Source: Opisthocomus hoazin
Lineage: Eukaryota > Chordata > Aves > Opisthocomiformes > Opisthocomidae
Reading direction: 5' to 3'
DNA length: 64,000 bases
NCBI RefSeq assembly: GCF_030867145.1
Contig: NC_134440.1
Location: 868,001-932,000, forward strand
The notes under the pieces were generated by a model. That model was not told the DNA's origin, searched no databases, and saw only the letters and a list, made by a program, of their open reading frames with translations. Positions 12,669 to 23,470 of this stretch are shown piece by piece (the stretch's first letter is position 1; every line of letters begins with the position of its first letter). The position numbers and the translations under genes were made by a program.

Positions 12669-13014
12669 CCCCCGACCCAGTGGAAAAAACACAGAGCAGC
12701 GAAAGCACTGGTGTGATGAGTGGCGCTGGGCCTCAGCACCCACCCGGCCATGGGGGGGGAGCTGCGGCGGGGGGGGGGCTCAGTGCGTGTGGGGGCTGCG
12801 GCCGGGCCCCCCGCCCGCTGCGGGCTGTGCCCCTGCCTGGGGGCAGCCCTGGGGGCGCGGGGACGGCCACTGCCCCCCCACCCCCACCCCCCGCACCCTT
12901 CATGTTTTGGAAAAAAAAAAAGGCAGCGAGATCCGGGAAGCGGGGGCTGCGGTTCCTGTTCCGACGCCCACGGCTCTCGCACACGGCCCCCCGGGGGGGG
13001 CTGGCGAGGGGGGG
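12669..13014. other. Spacer between two minisatellites
   Basis: Unique GC-rich DNA with short homopolymer runs. I see no gene or clear regulatory site. Confidence 0.4.
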
Positions 13015-13420
13015 TGGCAGCAGCTGGGGGGACCTCTGGCAGCAGCGGGGGGAGAGGCAGCAGCTGGGGGTGTGGCAGCAGCGGGGGGGCTGGCAGCGGG
13101 GGGGGGCTGGCAGCAGCTTGGGGGGGGTCTGACAGCAGCGGGAGGGTTTGGCAGCAGCGGGGGGGGTTGGCAGCAGCTGGGGGGGCCTCTGACAGCAGCG
13201 GGGGGAGTTTGGCAGCAGCGGGGGGGGCTGGCAGCAGCTGATGGGGGGGCTCTGGCAGCAGCGGGGGGCTGGCAGCAGCTGGGGGGGGCTGGCAGCAGCT
13301 GGGGGGGGCTCTGACAGCAGCGGGGGGGGGGCTGGCAGCAGCTGGGGGGGGCTGGCAGCAGCGGGGGGGGGGCTGGCAGCAGCTGGGGGGGGGGTCTGGC
13401 AGCAGCGGGGGTGCAGGCCC
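13015..13420. repeat. GGCAGCAGC-plus-G-run minisatellite
   Basis: About 20 imperfect copies of GGCAGCAG(C/T) followed by GGGG to GGGGGGGGG and an optional TCTGG or GCT. Unit length is 17-24 bp. G-run length is the main variable, so the array is probably unstable and G-quadruplex prone. Confidence 0.9.
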
Positions 13421-14907
13421 GGGCTCTGCAGAGCTCCCGGGGCCCCGCCGAGCCCCCCCCCCAGGGCAGCCGCAGGGTGGGGTGCAGGGGGGCGGCGGGG
13501 GGGGGCCGTTTGCCTGCCCCCCCGCCGCGCACAGCCCGCTGCAGCCTCGCCGTGCAGCTGCCGGATGGCACCCACGGCTGCACCCTGCCCTGCCCCACAG
13601 CCCCCACCCTGCCCCAGGGCCCTGCCCCATGGCACCCTGCCCTGCCCCAGAGCCCCCCACCCTGCCCTGCCCCACGGCCCCCCCCACGCCCGTGGGTGCG
13701 GAGCGCGGCCGTGGCGGCAGAGGGCAGCCCCGCCACGCGCACGGCACCTATCCTGCCCCCCCGCACCCCCAGCCCCGCACCCCCCAGCCCCGCACCCCCC
13801 CCAGCCCAGGGTCCCACCCGCCTGCGTGGGAGGGAAAGTGGCGCGGGGACCCCCAGGGCGGCGATGTCACGGGCCCGGGCACCCTCACGCAGCTCCCGCC
13901 AGCCCCAGGGCTCGGGGCCACGCACGACGCCAGCCCCGCGGCGCGGTCCCCAGGGCCGCGGCCACGCGGTGTCACGGGCAGAGCCACGGCTCGGCCCTGA
14001 CCCGGCATCCGCAGGCCTTGGGGACGGCGACCGGTGCCAGCGGGCGCGATGGCATCACGCGGCGCAGGACGGGTCACAGGAAGGGGGCAAAGAGCAGAGC
14101 CGGGGGCAGCGGCACCTCGCTGCTCACGGGCTGGCGCTGGGACACGGCTGGGGACGCGGCCCAGGAGGGGGGGCCGGGGCGGCGGGGTGGGCACGGCGGC
14201 AGCAGGAGGGTCCTGGACCCCCCCACGGGGCAGCCCCGGCCGACGCGCCCGGTTTGGCCCCGAAGCAGCGGCGAGGCGCGAGCTGCCGGCTGGGCGCGGG
14301 GTGCCCCGGGGGGCTGGGTGCGGGGAGGGCGAGCTGCCCCGGGGCGGTGGCCCTGGCAGGTCCCATCCCGTCCCCCCTGCCCGCGGAGCATCGCCCGGCC
14401 GGCGACCCCACGCCTCCCTGCCTCAGTTTCCCTCTTGCCCCGTCTCCGCTGAGACCGAAGGGTGCCCCGGCGCAGGGCCCCGTCGGGGGGACGCTGACAG
14501 CGCCCGTGGGCACCCGAATCCCCCCCCGCAGCGGCCGGGCCAGCCCCCGCCGGAGCCACGCTCCCTCCGCACCGGAACGACGCCAGCGCCTGCTCCCTGC
14601 CCGAAGGCCCCGGCCGGTCATGCGTGAGCGTGCTCCTCGCACACGCGTGAGCACACGCTCTGGCCACGCACGAGCACGCGGTTAGCCCACCGCCGAGAGC
14701 CCGCCGGCACACACGCGTGACTGCACACGCGGTCTGCAGCCAAGCGCCCAATTAACCCCCGCGTGAACACGCAACGGGCTCACACACGACACGCGTGAGC
14801 ACCCGGGTTCTACCCGCAGCACCCGGTTAACGCGACGCATGGCGGAGCCGGTACGGCCGCCTGCCGGCCCGCGGGGGAAAGCCAGCCGGGAGCCAGCCCG
14901 CAGCCGG
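13421..14907. other. GC-rich intergenic DNA with CACGCG-rich end
   Basis: No gene recognised. From about 14625 to 14830 the sequence carries repeated CACACGCGTGA-type alternating purine/pyrimidine words. Confidence 0.4.
14417..14434 (+). repeat. MIR-like SINE relic (core motif)
   Basis: CTGCCTCAGTTTCCCTC matches the CCTCAGTTTCC segment of the amniote MIR/CORE-SINE consensus. Only this short segment is visible, so the call rests on its recurrence at six other places in the window. Confidence 0.4.
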
Positions 14908-15477
14908 CACCCACCACCCGTCCCCGTCACCCACCGCCCGTCCCCGGCACCCACCGCCCGTCCCCGGCGCCCACCGCCCGTCCCCATCCCCCACCGCCCG
15001 TCCCCGGCACCCACCACCCGTCCCCATCACCCACCGCCCGTCCCCGTCACCCACCGCCCATCCCCAGCACCCACCGCCCGTCCCCATCACCCACCGCCCG
15101 TCCCCGTCACCCACCGCCCGTCCCCGTCACCCACTGCCCGTCCCCGGGAACCCACTGCCCGTCCCCATCACCCACCGCCCGTCCCCGTCACCCACCGCCC
15201 ATCCCCATCACCCACCGCCCGTCCCCGGCACCCACTGCCCGTCGCCATCACCCACCGCCCGTCCCCATCACCCACCGCCCGTCCCCGGCACCCACCGCCC
15301 GTCCCCAGCACCCACTGCCCGTCCCCAGCACCCACCGCCCGTCCCCATCACCCACCGCCCGTCCCCGGCACCCACCGCCCGTCCCCATCACCCACCGCCC
15401 GTCCCCGGCACCCACTGCCCGTCCCCAGCACCCACCGCCCGTCCCCATCACCCACCGCCCGTCCCCGGCACCCACCG
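14908..15477. repeat. 20-bp minisatellite (CCCACCGCCCGTCCCCRKCA)
   Basis: About 28 copies of a 20-bp unit, CCCACCGCCCGTCCCC followed by GGCA, ATCA, GTCA or AGCA. The four-base suffix alternates between copies and could trace array history. Three units equal 60 bases, which explains the 20-residue periodic false peptide. Confidence 0.95.
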
Positions 15478-15584
15478 CAGGAGCCGGCACGCATGAGCAC
15501 AGCCCCAGCGAGAACACGAGGGGGTCCGGGGGGCTCAGCCAAAGCTTGGGGGGGGGGGAAGGTGCTTCTGCAGCGCGTGGTGAA

Positions 15585-15680
15585 GCGTTTACAATTTCCT
15601 CTCCCCCCATACCCAAATCAGTGATGAGAAACTGGAGTTAATTGGCAATAAATTAAATTAGGCAAAAAAATTCCTGAGGC
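15585..15680. other. Short AT-rich island with homeodomain-like cores
   Basis: About 95 AT-rich bases include GTTAATTGGCAATAAATTAAAT, split here as GTTAATTGG (15635-15643) and AATAAATTAAATTAGG. They stand out against flanks of far higher GC. It could be a small regulatory element; the AATAAA is not backed by a gene on that strand. Confidence 0.35.
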
Positions 15681-17679
15681 GAGACGGCTTTGCCAACAAC
15701 CCCTGGTGCCCTCGCGCCCCGGTGCCGGCCCCTCGCCGGGGCACGGCTGGGCTGGGGACCCTCGCGGGGATGCGTCAGCCGTGCCAGGGCCGCGTCGGCA
15801 CAGCCCGCGCTGCCGCAGAGACCGGTGCCTCTGGCGGAGCCTCGCGCGCCGGTCGCTGCCCCCGCACGGTGGACGGGCGCCCGCCATCGGCGTGGGCCCT
15901 GGCACGGGGAGCGCGGCTGGGAACCGCCCCGTCCCCCGCCGCGAGGCACCAGCACCCGGGGCACCTGCCCTGAGCCCCCCACCCCGGCACCTCCCGCCCC
16001 TGCTTCAGCCCTCGGCGCGGGCAGAGCCCGGGCTCGAAGAGCCAGACGCCGCGGGGACGGGCACGGCTGCCCGCGTCCCGCGCCCGGCAGGGACGGTCCC
16101 CCGCGGCCGCTTCCAGGAAGGGCTTGGGGGGGGGAGCAGGGGTTCCCACCAGCTCAGCGCTTTCGCAGCCCTCGCCAGCCCTGTCACAGCCGGCTCAGCA
16201 CACGCCTGCTCGCCCGCGCCCCGCGCCCGCGCCCGCCGCCGGCCCCCAGCCAAACCCACAACACAGCGAAAAAGAGAGCAAAAAGGAGGGGAAGGAAAAA
16301 AAAAAATCTCTCCAGTAAGTGAGTGACCCCTCTTCCAGCCTCGCCACAACACGTTCCTGACAGTTTGGGCTGCGCCGGCGCGTGTGCACGGGGCCCCGGG
16401 TCACGCCGGGACTCGCTGGTGGTGACAGTGACAGCACGGCCGCCCCCCACGAGGGCTGGGGCGATGGACCCCGAGCCCGGGTGCAGCGTCGCCGCGGCGT
16501 TTGCAGCCCCCACCCGACGCCGGCCGACGCGCTGGCTCTGTCCCGGCGGCAGCAGGGCCCGGAGGAGGTGCCTTTGGGCTGAGGACAGACAGAACTCGGA
16601 GCAGCGATGGGACCTGCAGGGCAGGGGCTCAGGGAGCCTCTCGGGGGGTGCAGGACCGCCAGCAGCCAGAGGCAGGCAGCTCGGCAGCCCCCTGGGATGG
16701 CCTGGCCGCCCCCCAGCTCGCTCTCAGCCCTGGGGGGACGCAGCTGGGCCATGGGGTGCCCGGGCAGGCCGGCCGCGGCGTGGGCAGGGCGGTTGGGTTC
16801 ACACCCGGTCGGCCGAGGGAGCAGCCGCGCGGCCCCGGCCCAGGTGAGCCCGGACCCGGGAAATCCCCGGCAGCGGGGGCCAAGCGCCCGCCCGGCACCG
16901 GCCACCGCGGCTCCCGCCAAGGCGCCTGCGCCCCTGGGCGAGAAGCGGGGGATTGGGGATCCCCAGCCCCGCCAGCGCCCAGCCACCCCCCCCCCCAGCA
17001 CCCAAACCCCCCGGGAGCGTCCTGCCGGCTGCGGGCAGGGCACGGTGCCCGCCGGGACCCCTCGCAGCGGAAGGCAGGACGCCCGGCCACCGGCCCAGGA
17101 AAGCTCTCCTCGCGCGCCCGGAAACTTGCTGACTTGCGAAAAACGGGTTTTGGAAAGAAAACCTCACCCGAGGTCCCGGGGCTGCGGTGAGCGCGGGTGC
17201 CAGCCGTGCCGCTGCGCTCCGGTGTTAACCACGGCCTGGATCGGCTCGTCCATGGTTTTGCCGGGCTCGGTGCTGGGCTGGCAGCGCCGTCGTTGGCAAC
17301 TCAGCCTCGTCACCCTCGCCAGCCCCCGGGCCTGGCCCTGCTGCTTCCCTGCCCTGGAAGGCCCCGGCGCTGCGGCCAGCGCTGCTGTGGCCATCGCTGC
17401 TGCGGGGCCCGCCGGTGCCCCCCGCCCCGGCCCCCCCAGCATCGCCCCTGGGGACCCCCCCCCCGCCCCACGACCGGCTCCGGTAGCGGCAGCAGGGGCA
17501 CAGCCGACCCCCAGCCCCGGGGTGGGGGGGTCCCCGCTTCCCACGGCCTCGCCTGTTTGTGCGTTTCACGGCTGAGTCAGCCCCGGAGCGCGCCCCGTGC
17601 CTCCCCGCTGTGACTCACCCGGGCCTGGGGGCCGAGACCCCCCCCGGCCCCTGCCTGGGCCCGGGCACTGCACCCCCGC
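15681..17679. other. GC-rich intergenic DNA, no gene recognised
   Basis: No recognisable protein. A purine-rich tract lies at about 16262-16312, and an AP-1 type TGAGTCA at 17573-17579. Confidence 0.4.
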
Positions 17680-17826
17680 ACAGCCCCGCATCCCCGGCAC
17701 CACACAGCCCTGGGCACCGCACAGCCCTGCACCCCGGGTACCGCACCCCGCACAGCCCCGCACCCCGGGTACCGCACCCCGCACAGCCCTGCACCCCCGG
17801 GTACCGCACCCCGCACAGCCCCTCCG
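17680..17826. repeat. About 31-bp minisatellite (GGGTACCGCACCCCGCACAG)
   Basis: The core GGGTACCGCACC recurs at about 17736, 17767 and 17799, following two more degenerate units upstream. The period is 31-32 bp. Confidence 0.8.
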
Positions 17827-18424
17827 GCACCCCCCACCACCGCGCTCCCACCGGCACCCCCCAGCCCGGGGCGGGACCCCCCGCACGGCCACGTGCCCGC
17901 AGGGCTCTCCTACGGGGGGGGGACGGGGGAGGGTTGGGGGGCTCCGTGCCCCCCCTCCGCAGCCACAGAGCCGGGGTTGGGGCTGCGCCAAGCCCAGGCC
18001 GTGGCTGCAAGCGCCGGGGGAGGGGCTGCGAGCGCAGGGGAGCGCTCCCGCCGCAGCCCTTTTGGAGGGGGGGGCCGCCCCGGGGGGCGGTCAGCACGGG
18101 AACGGGGGTGGCTGAGCCAGAAGGAGCCTCGGGAGGGCCCCTGGCCCCCACAGCAAACGAGGAGACCCCCCCGGCACAGCCCCCCTCCGGCACAGCCCCC
18201 CCCCCCCGGCACAGCCCCCCCGGCGCCCTCCCGCCAGGCCGCCCCCCCCCCCGCAGCCACAGGGCCCCCCCCCGCCCCGGGCCCTGCAGCCGGGCACGGG
18301 GGGGGGTCCCCCAGCCCCGCAGCTCTGCTCACGGGGGGGCACTGGGAGCCCCCCCCGCCCCCCGCCCGCTCGGCGCTGCAGCCGCACCGGGTGCGGGGCT
18401 GCCCGGGCGGCGGGAGCCGGGGCG

Positions 18425-18640
18425 GTTGCCACGGTAACGGGGCCTCCCGCGCGCCGCCGTGAATGAATGGGCCGGGAGCGCGCGGGGCGATCCATGAATG
18501 AAGGAGCGCGCGGGGCCGAGCGGGGCGGGGGCGGCGCGGAAAGCCCGGAGCGGGGATCGGAGCGGGGACCGGAGCGGAGTCTGGAGCGGAGCCTGGAGTC
18601 CCGCTCCGCCGCCCGCGTGTCCCCGCGCAGACCCCTGGCC
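18425..18640. promoter_or_regulatory. Promoter-like CpG block with a perfect RFX X-box
   Basis: GTTGCCACGGTAAC at 18425-18438 fits both halves of the RFX consensus GTNRCC-N2-RGYAAC. It is followed by a dense CpG stretch, two TGAATGAA words and a short GGAGCGG direct repeat (about 18545-18600). A minus-strand donor-like CCG|GTGAGC lies near 18686. This resembles a start region for an unannotated transcript, but I find no coding exon on either side. AP-1-like TGAGTCA also occurs at 19325-19331. Confidence 0.35.
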
Positions 18641-19331
18641 GCCCCGAGCCCCCCCGAGCCCCCCCGGCCGCAGTGCCTCGCTCACCGGGAGCTGGAGAGG
18701 CGGGGGGGGGGGGTGGGTGCGGTGCCCTCCCGCTCCGCCGCCGGGATCCGCGCCGGGCTTTGCCGCCGCACCGGGGGGAAGACCCGGCCTGGATCCGGCG
18801 GGCGGGGGGGAGCGGGGGTGCGAGGCCGCGGCAGGACCCGAGCTGCGCCCCCCCGGCCCGGCCCCCCCCCCCCCCCCGCTCCGGGACACCCCCCGGCAGC
18901 TGCGGGCGAGGGTCCCGCTCCGGCTGCGGCCCCCCCGCGCGGCCCGGCGGGGAGCCCCCCAGCCCTGCCCCCCACCCCGTACTGCCTGGCTGCCGGGAGG
19001 GTCCACAGCTGGAGCCCCCCCTTGTGCCCCCCTGGCCTGGCCCCCCACAGTGGGGGCTGCTGGGGGTCCCGGGGCAGCCCCTCCCCAGGTGTGGGGTGCC
19101 CTGCTCAGAGCGGGGGGCTCTCCGGGGGAGCCTGGGCCCCTGGGGGCCCCCCTCCCCGCGCAGCCCTGCCCGGGCCCCCCCCTGCCGCCCCCGCCCGGTT
19201 CCCCGAAGGGGGGGGGGGGGCACCGCCTGGGCTTCCCAGCAGGGCCGGGGTCACCCCCGCTGTCCCCCGCCCCGGCCCTGCCCGTTCCCGGGCGGGGAGG
19301 GGGCATTCCGGGCTGCCTGGGGGCTGAGTCA

Positions 19332-19745
19332 CCCCCGCCACCACGCACACGCGAGGCCACACACGCAGAGTGTGTTCGTGTGCAGCAAAACACGCAGGGA
19401 CACGCGGAGGCACACGCAACGTGGCCACGCGTGTGGGGAGACGCACACGCAACGACACGCGCACGCGGAGCCGCGCGGCACGGCCGTGGCCCTGCACGCG
19501 GGAACACACACGCACGGCGACGTGTGCGGGGGACACGCGCAGCACGGGCACGGCCACGGCCACGCGTGTGGGGACACGCACGCGTGCAGCAGCACACGCC
19601 GAGACAGCGGCGGCACCGCCGCAGCCGCGCAGCCGTGGACAGACGTGTGGACACGCAGAGCGACACGCGCAGCCCTGAACACGCAGGGACGCACCACGTG
19701 CACACATGCATGCGCACATACGTGCACACGCACACGCACACGGGG
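19332..19745. repeat. CACACGCG-rich alternating purine/pyrimidine tract
   Basis: More than 400 bases are dominated by CACACGCG, CACGCGTGTGGGGA and GCACACGC words without a fixed period. Alternating pyrimidine-purine sequence of this length is a candidate Z-DNA region. It has no coding potential. Confidence 0.75.
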
Positions 19746-20008
19746 GGGTGCAGGCACGTGCCCCCCCCGGCAAATGCCACCCCGCAGCGTGGCCGAGGGC
19801 TGAGCATCCCCCCGCCGTGACCAGACCCCACCGGAACCCCCCCCCCCCCCGCAGGCTGTATGTCCCCAGCTCCCCGTGTGTGGAGGATGGGGGTCGGGGG
19901 GGGCCACCGTGCCCCCCCCCGGGGAGCCGGCTGCGGGGGCGTGCGGCCGAGCGTCGCCGCGGCTGCGTCACCCGCGCGCTGACGCATCGCTACCTGTGGG
20001 TCCCGCCG

Positions 20009-20027
20009 CTATTTATAGCCCCATCTG
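20009..20027. promoter_or_regulatory. MEF2 consensus site next to an E-box
   Basis: CTATTTATAG at 20009-20018 is a perfect MEF2 site and CATCTG at 20022-20027 is an E-box. They sit in a local AT-rich dip inside GC-rich DNA. Confidence 0.45.
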
Positions 20028-21959
20028 CTCGCTCGGCAGCGGGGGGGGGACACCCGGCCCCGAACCCCCCACCCCACCGCGGCCCAGGGGCCAGGTGGCC
20101 CCACGCCAGCCCCCGGAAAGCTCCGCGGTGGCACGGTGCCACCCTGGCAGGGCCTCGGCTGGCAGGGCCAGCGCCGACGTCACGCGGGCCCGCGAGGTCC
20201 TCGTAAACACGGTGACGCACCCGCCGCTGCCCTCCGGCCCCCGTGTCCCCAGCGGCCCCCGCCACGCTGCCCGGGGCCACGGCGTGCAGGGTGGGGGGGG
20301 GGACGCGGGGAGACACCCCGCACCCACCCCGGTGTCACCGCGGCCACGCGAGCAGCGTCCCCCGTGGAACCCGACTGGGGGGACCCCCCAGCCTGTGCCC
20401 CCTCCCGCAGCACCTCCAGCTGGGATACCATGGGGGGGTCCCCGTGGGGTGGGAGGGGGGGATTTGGGGTCTTTGCCGCTGGCAAGGGCGAGCAGCCAGA
20501 CTGGGACCCCCAGTGTCACCAGTGCCGGTTCCCAGCGCGGCACCGTGGGGGTGGGCAGCGGGACGAGGGGCTCCTGCCGTGGCGCTGACCCCGGCCCAGC
20601 CCCGGGGGGGTCCCTGGGGAGCGCGCTGGGCCCCGTGCCCCCCGGCCCCGCCGCCCCGTGATCTCACCGCCGCGGCACGCCGCGCTGCCGCCGGCCGGGG
20701 GCCAGGCTGGGGGGGGCCGGCAGCGCCAGGGGGGACCCTGTGCACCCCCGGCAGGGCTGGGAGGGAGCCGGGGGACGCGGGGTGGTGGGGGGCTGGCGTG
20801 CACATGCAGCACCCATGCGTGCACAGCCGTGTCCACACGCGTGTGCATGCGCGCGCTTGCACACCGGCTGCAGGCGTGCCCCCCCCAGCCCGCGCTGGGG
20901 ACCCCCAGCTCCCCCCCCCACCCCAGCCTGGGCATGCTGAGGCCCAGGGGCTGCAGGCCCTGCGCCAACACGCGTGCACACGCGTGTGCAAGGGGTGGGG
21001 GCCGGCGTGGGGCGGCTCGGGGCGCGGCGTGGGGTGGGGGTGGGGTGAGGCATTCCTCGCGGCCTGGTTATTTTATCTGGTTCAGAGTCAGTTCCTGGAA
21101 TGTTTTTAATTCCAGGATCCGGCAGCTCCCGCCCCAGCCCCCCCCCCCCCCCCGCAGCCCCAGCCCTGCGGCACCCCGGGGCCCTCCGGGGGGTCTCTGC
21201 CCCCCACAGCCATGCCCAGGCTGCACCCACGGGTGCCTCGGCCCTGGGGGTACCCCTGGAGCGGGGGGGGCGTCTGCAGCGCACGCGTGGGGGCCGGGGC
21301 TCGCCCCCCACCGCCGCCAGACGCCGCGTTCCCGGCTCACGCCAAGGACATGCCAGCAGCTCGTCGCCCACCCCGGCACCGGGGGGCTGCGGGCTGGGGG
21401 TCCCTCCCCGGCCGTGGTCACCCCGGGAAAAGTCCGGCGAGGCGGAGGCGACCGTGGGGGGTCCCGGTGCCGTGGGGGTGGGCACGCTGAGCGGGGTGCA
21501 TGCGTGTGCACACGCGTGTTGGTGGGTGGGGGGGGGTTTGCAGAAGCCGTGGTGAGGCTGGAGGAGCAGGGGGGATTGCAGTGGGTGGGTGTGCAAGGAT
21601 CCGAGCGTGCAAGGCGCTGGTGTGCAGCCCCCCCCCCCCACCCCCGGCGTGCCCGGGCCGTGTGCCGTGGCCGTGGGTGTGCGCCGGGGGCCCACGGGCG
21701 TGCCGGGAGGGCCGTGGGAGCCGCCAGCTGCTCGCCCGCCGTGGGTGTTTCCCGGCGCACCCTCCGCTGCCGGGGCTGGGCGAGGAGTTGGGGTTGGGGG
21801 GGGGGGGTGTGTGCACCCACTCCCAACCACCCACACCCGCTGGCCACGTATGGGTGGGGGTCTCCCAGCCTTCTCCTGGCGGCACCCACAGGGTCGCACC
21901 GCTGGGGGCAAATATTTGCCCCAGCCCCGTGGCTGAAGCCCTGTTTGCCCCGCTCACCG
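20028..21959. other. Intergenic DNA with a short AT-rich hairpin element
   Basis: Mostly GC-rich with no gene. At 21045-21120 a block of low GC includes GCATTCCT (TEAD/MCAT-like), TTATCT (GATA-like) and a 9-bp inverted repeat TCCTGGAAT (21093-21101) / ATTCCAGGA (21109-21117) with a 7-base loop. Palindromic CACACGCGTGTG words recur near 20835, 20968 and 21508. Confidence 0.45.
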
Positions 21960-22053
21960 GGCCATGGGCTGCACCCCGGGGCCGAGCCCGGGGCACTGGG
22001 GGGGCATCCCCCCCCAGTGCCCCGGGCTCGGCCCCGGGGTGCAGCCCATGGCC
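21960..22053. repeat. 94-bp near-perfect palindrome
   Basis: Two 47-base arms meet with no spacer. I paired every position: all match except 22005/22008, where C faces C. The outer ends read GGCCATGGGCTGC and GCAGCCCATGGCC. The next flanking bases do not pair, so the ends are sharp. The palindrome is GC-rich and could extrude as a cruciform or fold as RNA from either strand. Confidence 0.95.
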
Positions 22054-22559
22054 AGGGTTTGGGGGTCGAAACATGGTGGGGGGGGCTGCTGGGAGCGTGC
22101 ACTGGCTCACACGCAGCCCCCCCGCCCCGTGCAAGCACGCACACGCGTGCACGGACGCACACCCGCACGGTGACACGCATGCTGGCCCCCCCTTACCCCC
22201 CCCCCCCCCCCCAGCGGGCACCACACCAAAGGTGCGACGGATTGCTCCATACTGGGAGGACTGGGATGAGAGCATGGGCAGGGCGGCGGGGGGCCGGGGC
22301 GCTGGGGGCAGCGAGGAGGAGGAGGAGGAAGGACGGGGTGCGGGAGGGGTGCGAAGCACCCGGGTGCCCGGGCTCTGCCCGGCCTCGCCCCGCTGCCGGC
22401 GACCCCCCCACTTTATCAGCAGCGTCTGCCGGCCCCGGGCGTGGTGATGTCACTGCGGTGGCGCGGCGCGATGCGGCACCCCATGTCCCAGCTTGCCTCC
22501 CGCCGCGCGGCAGACACCTCCCGCGGGCACCCGCGCTGCGGCACGCTGCGTGAGCCCGC
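22054..22559. other. Intergenic DNA between palindrome and TGCCATGCCG array
   Basis: GC-rich, with a poly-C run at about 22196-22212 and a (GAG)n stretch at 22313-22330. No gene seen. Confidence 0.4.
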
Positions 22560-23040
22560 CTGGGCCGTGCCGGGCCATGCCAAGCTGGCCTCTGCCATGC
22601 CGTGCCATGCCGTGCCATGCCACGCGTTGCTGTGCCGAGCCAGCCTCTGCCACGCCGTGCCATGCCGTGCCATGCTGTGCCGTGCCAAGCTGGCCTCTGC
22701 CATGCCGTGCTGTGCCATGCCACGCTGTGCCGAGCCAGATTCTGCCATGCCGTGCCATGCTGTGCCATGCTATGTGGTGCTGTGCCGTGCCATGCTTTGC
22801 CGAGCCAGCCTGTGCCATGCCCTGCCAGGCCATGCTGTGCCAGGCCAGCTTCTGCCATGCCGTGTCGTGCCGTTCTCTGCCGTGCTGTGCCATGCTGTGC
22901 CGTTCTGTGCCCAGCCAGCCTGTGCCATGCCGTGCCACGCCGTGTTGTGCCATGTTGTGCCGTGCTGTGCCATGTTGTGCTGTGCCATTCTGTGCCCAGC
23001 CAGCCTGTGCCATGCCGTGCCGTGCCGTGCCGTGCTGCAG
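22560..23040. repeat. TGCCATGCCG pentamer/decamer satellite-like array
   Basis: About 480 bases built on TGCCR pentamers, mostly as TGCCATGCCG or TGCCATGCTG. An interrupting GAGCCAGCCTCTGCC-type block recurs about every 50-60 bases, giving a higher-order unit. A pentamer cannot hold frame, and several frames stay open on both strands with Met/Pro/Cys/His/Ala/Val peptides, which are artefacts of the repeat. Confidence 0.92.
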
Positions 23041-23328
23041 GGCCAGGCCCCGTCCCAGGCACCGCTCGTGCCCCCGGCCGCCGACGCTGCAGCACCCCTG
23101 GCCCCACCGCTGCCCCCCGCTCCCTCGGGCCCCCCCCGACCCCCGCGCTGAGGCTGCGGGATGGGAGCAGACGTCGGGACCCCCCCAGCGCGGCTCTGTG
23201 TCCCCCCCGCGCCCAGCCGCCTGCGTGCGTCCTTCTGCGCACACGCGTGTGCCCACGTGCAGCCAGGCAGGCGTGAGCGTGCACACGCGTGTGCGTGACC
23301 CCGCGCGTGCCCGGCCGGGCAGCCATTG

Positions 23329-23470
23329 CCTTAAAAGGCCTCGGCCGCCTGCTCCCGGCGCGGCCAGCGGCTCCGCTTCCCTTTGCCAAATTTGGCGCGA
23401 GCGGGCGCGGGCCGGGGGTGTCGGGGGGGGGGGGGGCGGCCCGGGGCTCGCGCTCCCCGAAATGACGTCA
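23329..23470. promoter_or_regulatory. SRF / E2F / CREB motif cluster
   Basis: Within 142 bases there are two perfect CArG boxes, CCTTAAAAGG (23329-23338) and CCAAATTTGG (23386-23395). An E2F site, TTTGGCGC (23391-23398), overlaps the second CArG box. A perfect palindromic CRE, TGACGTCA, lies at 23463-23470. The cluster lies about 1.6 kb beyond the MIDN poly(A) site. It could be an enhancer for MIDN or CIRBP, or an unannotated promoter. Confidence 0.6.

Noticed and set aside
12078-12743. Proline-rich repeat protein on the minus strand
   Set aside because: It lies wholly inside the TACGGCTGGGATG minisatellite and has no splice or homology support.
14908-15477. Regular short repeats as a CRISPR array
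   Set aside because: Repeats are contiguous with no unique spacers, in a vertebrate genome.
14839-15624. Open frame rich in HRPSP repeats
   Set aside because: It is the translation of the 20-bp minisatellite at 14908-15477.
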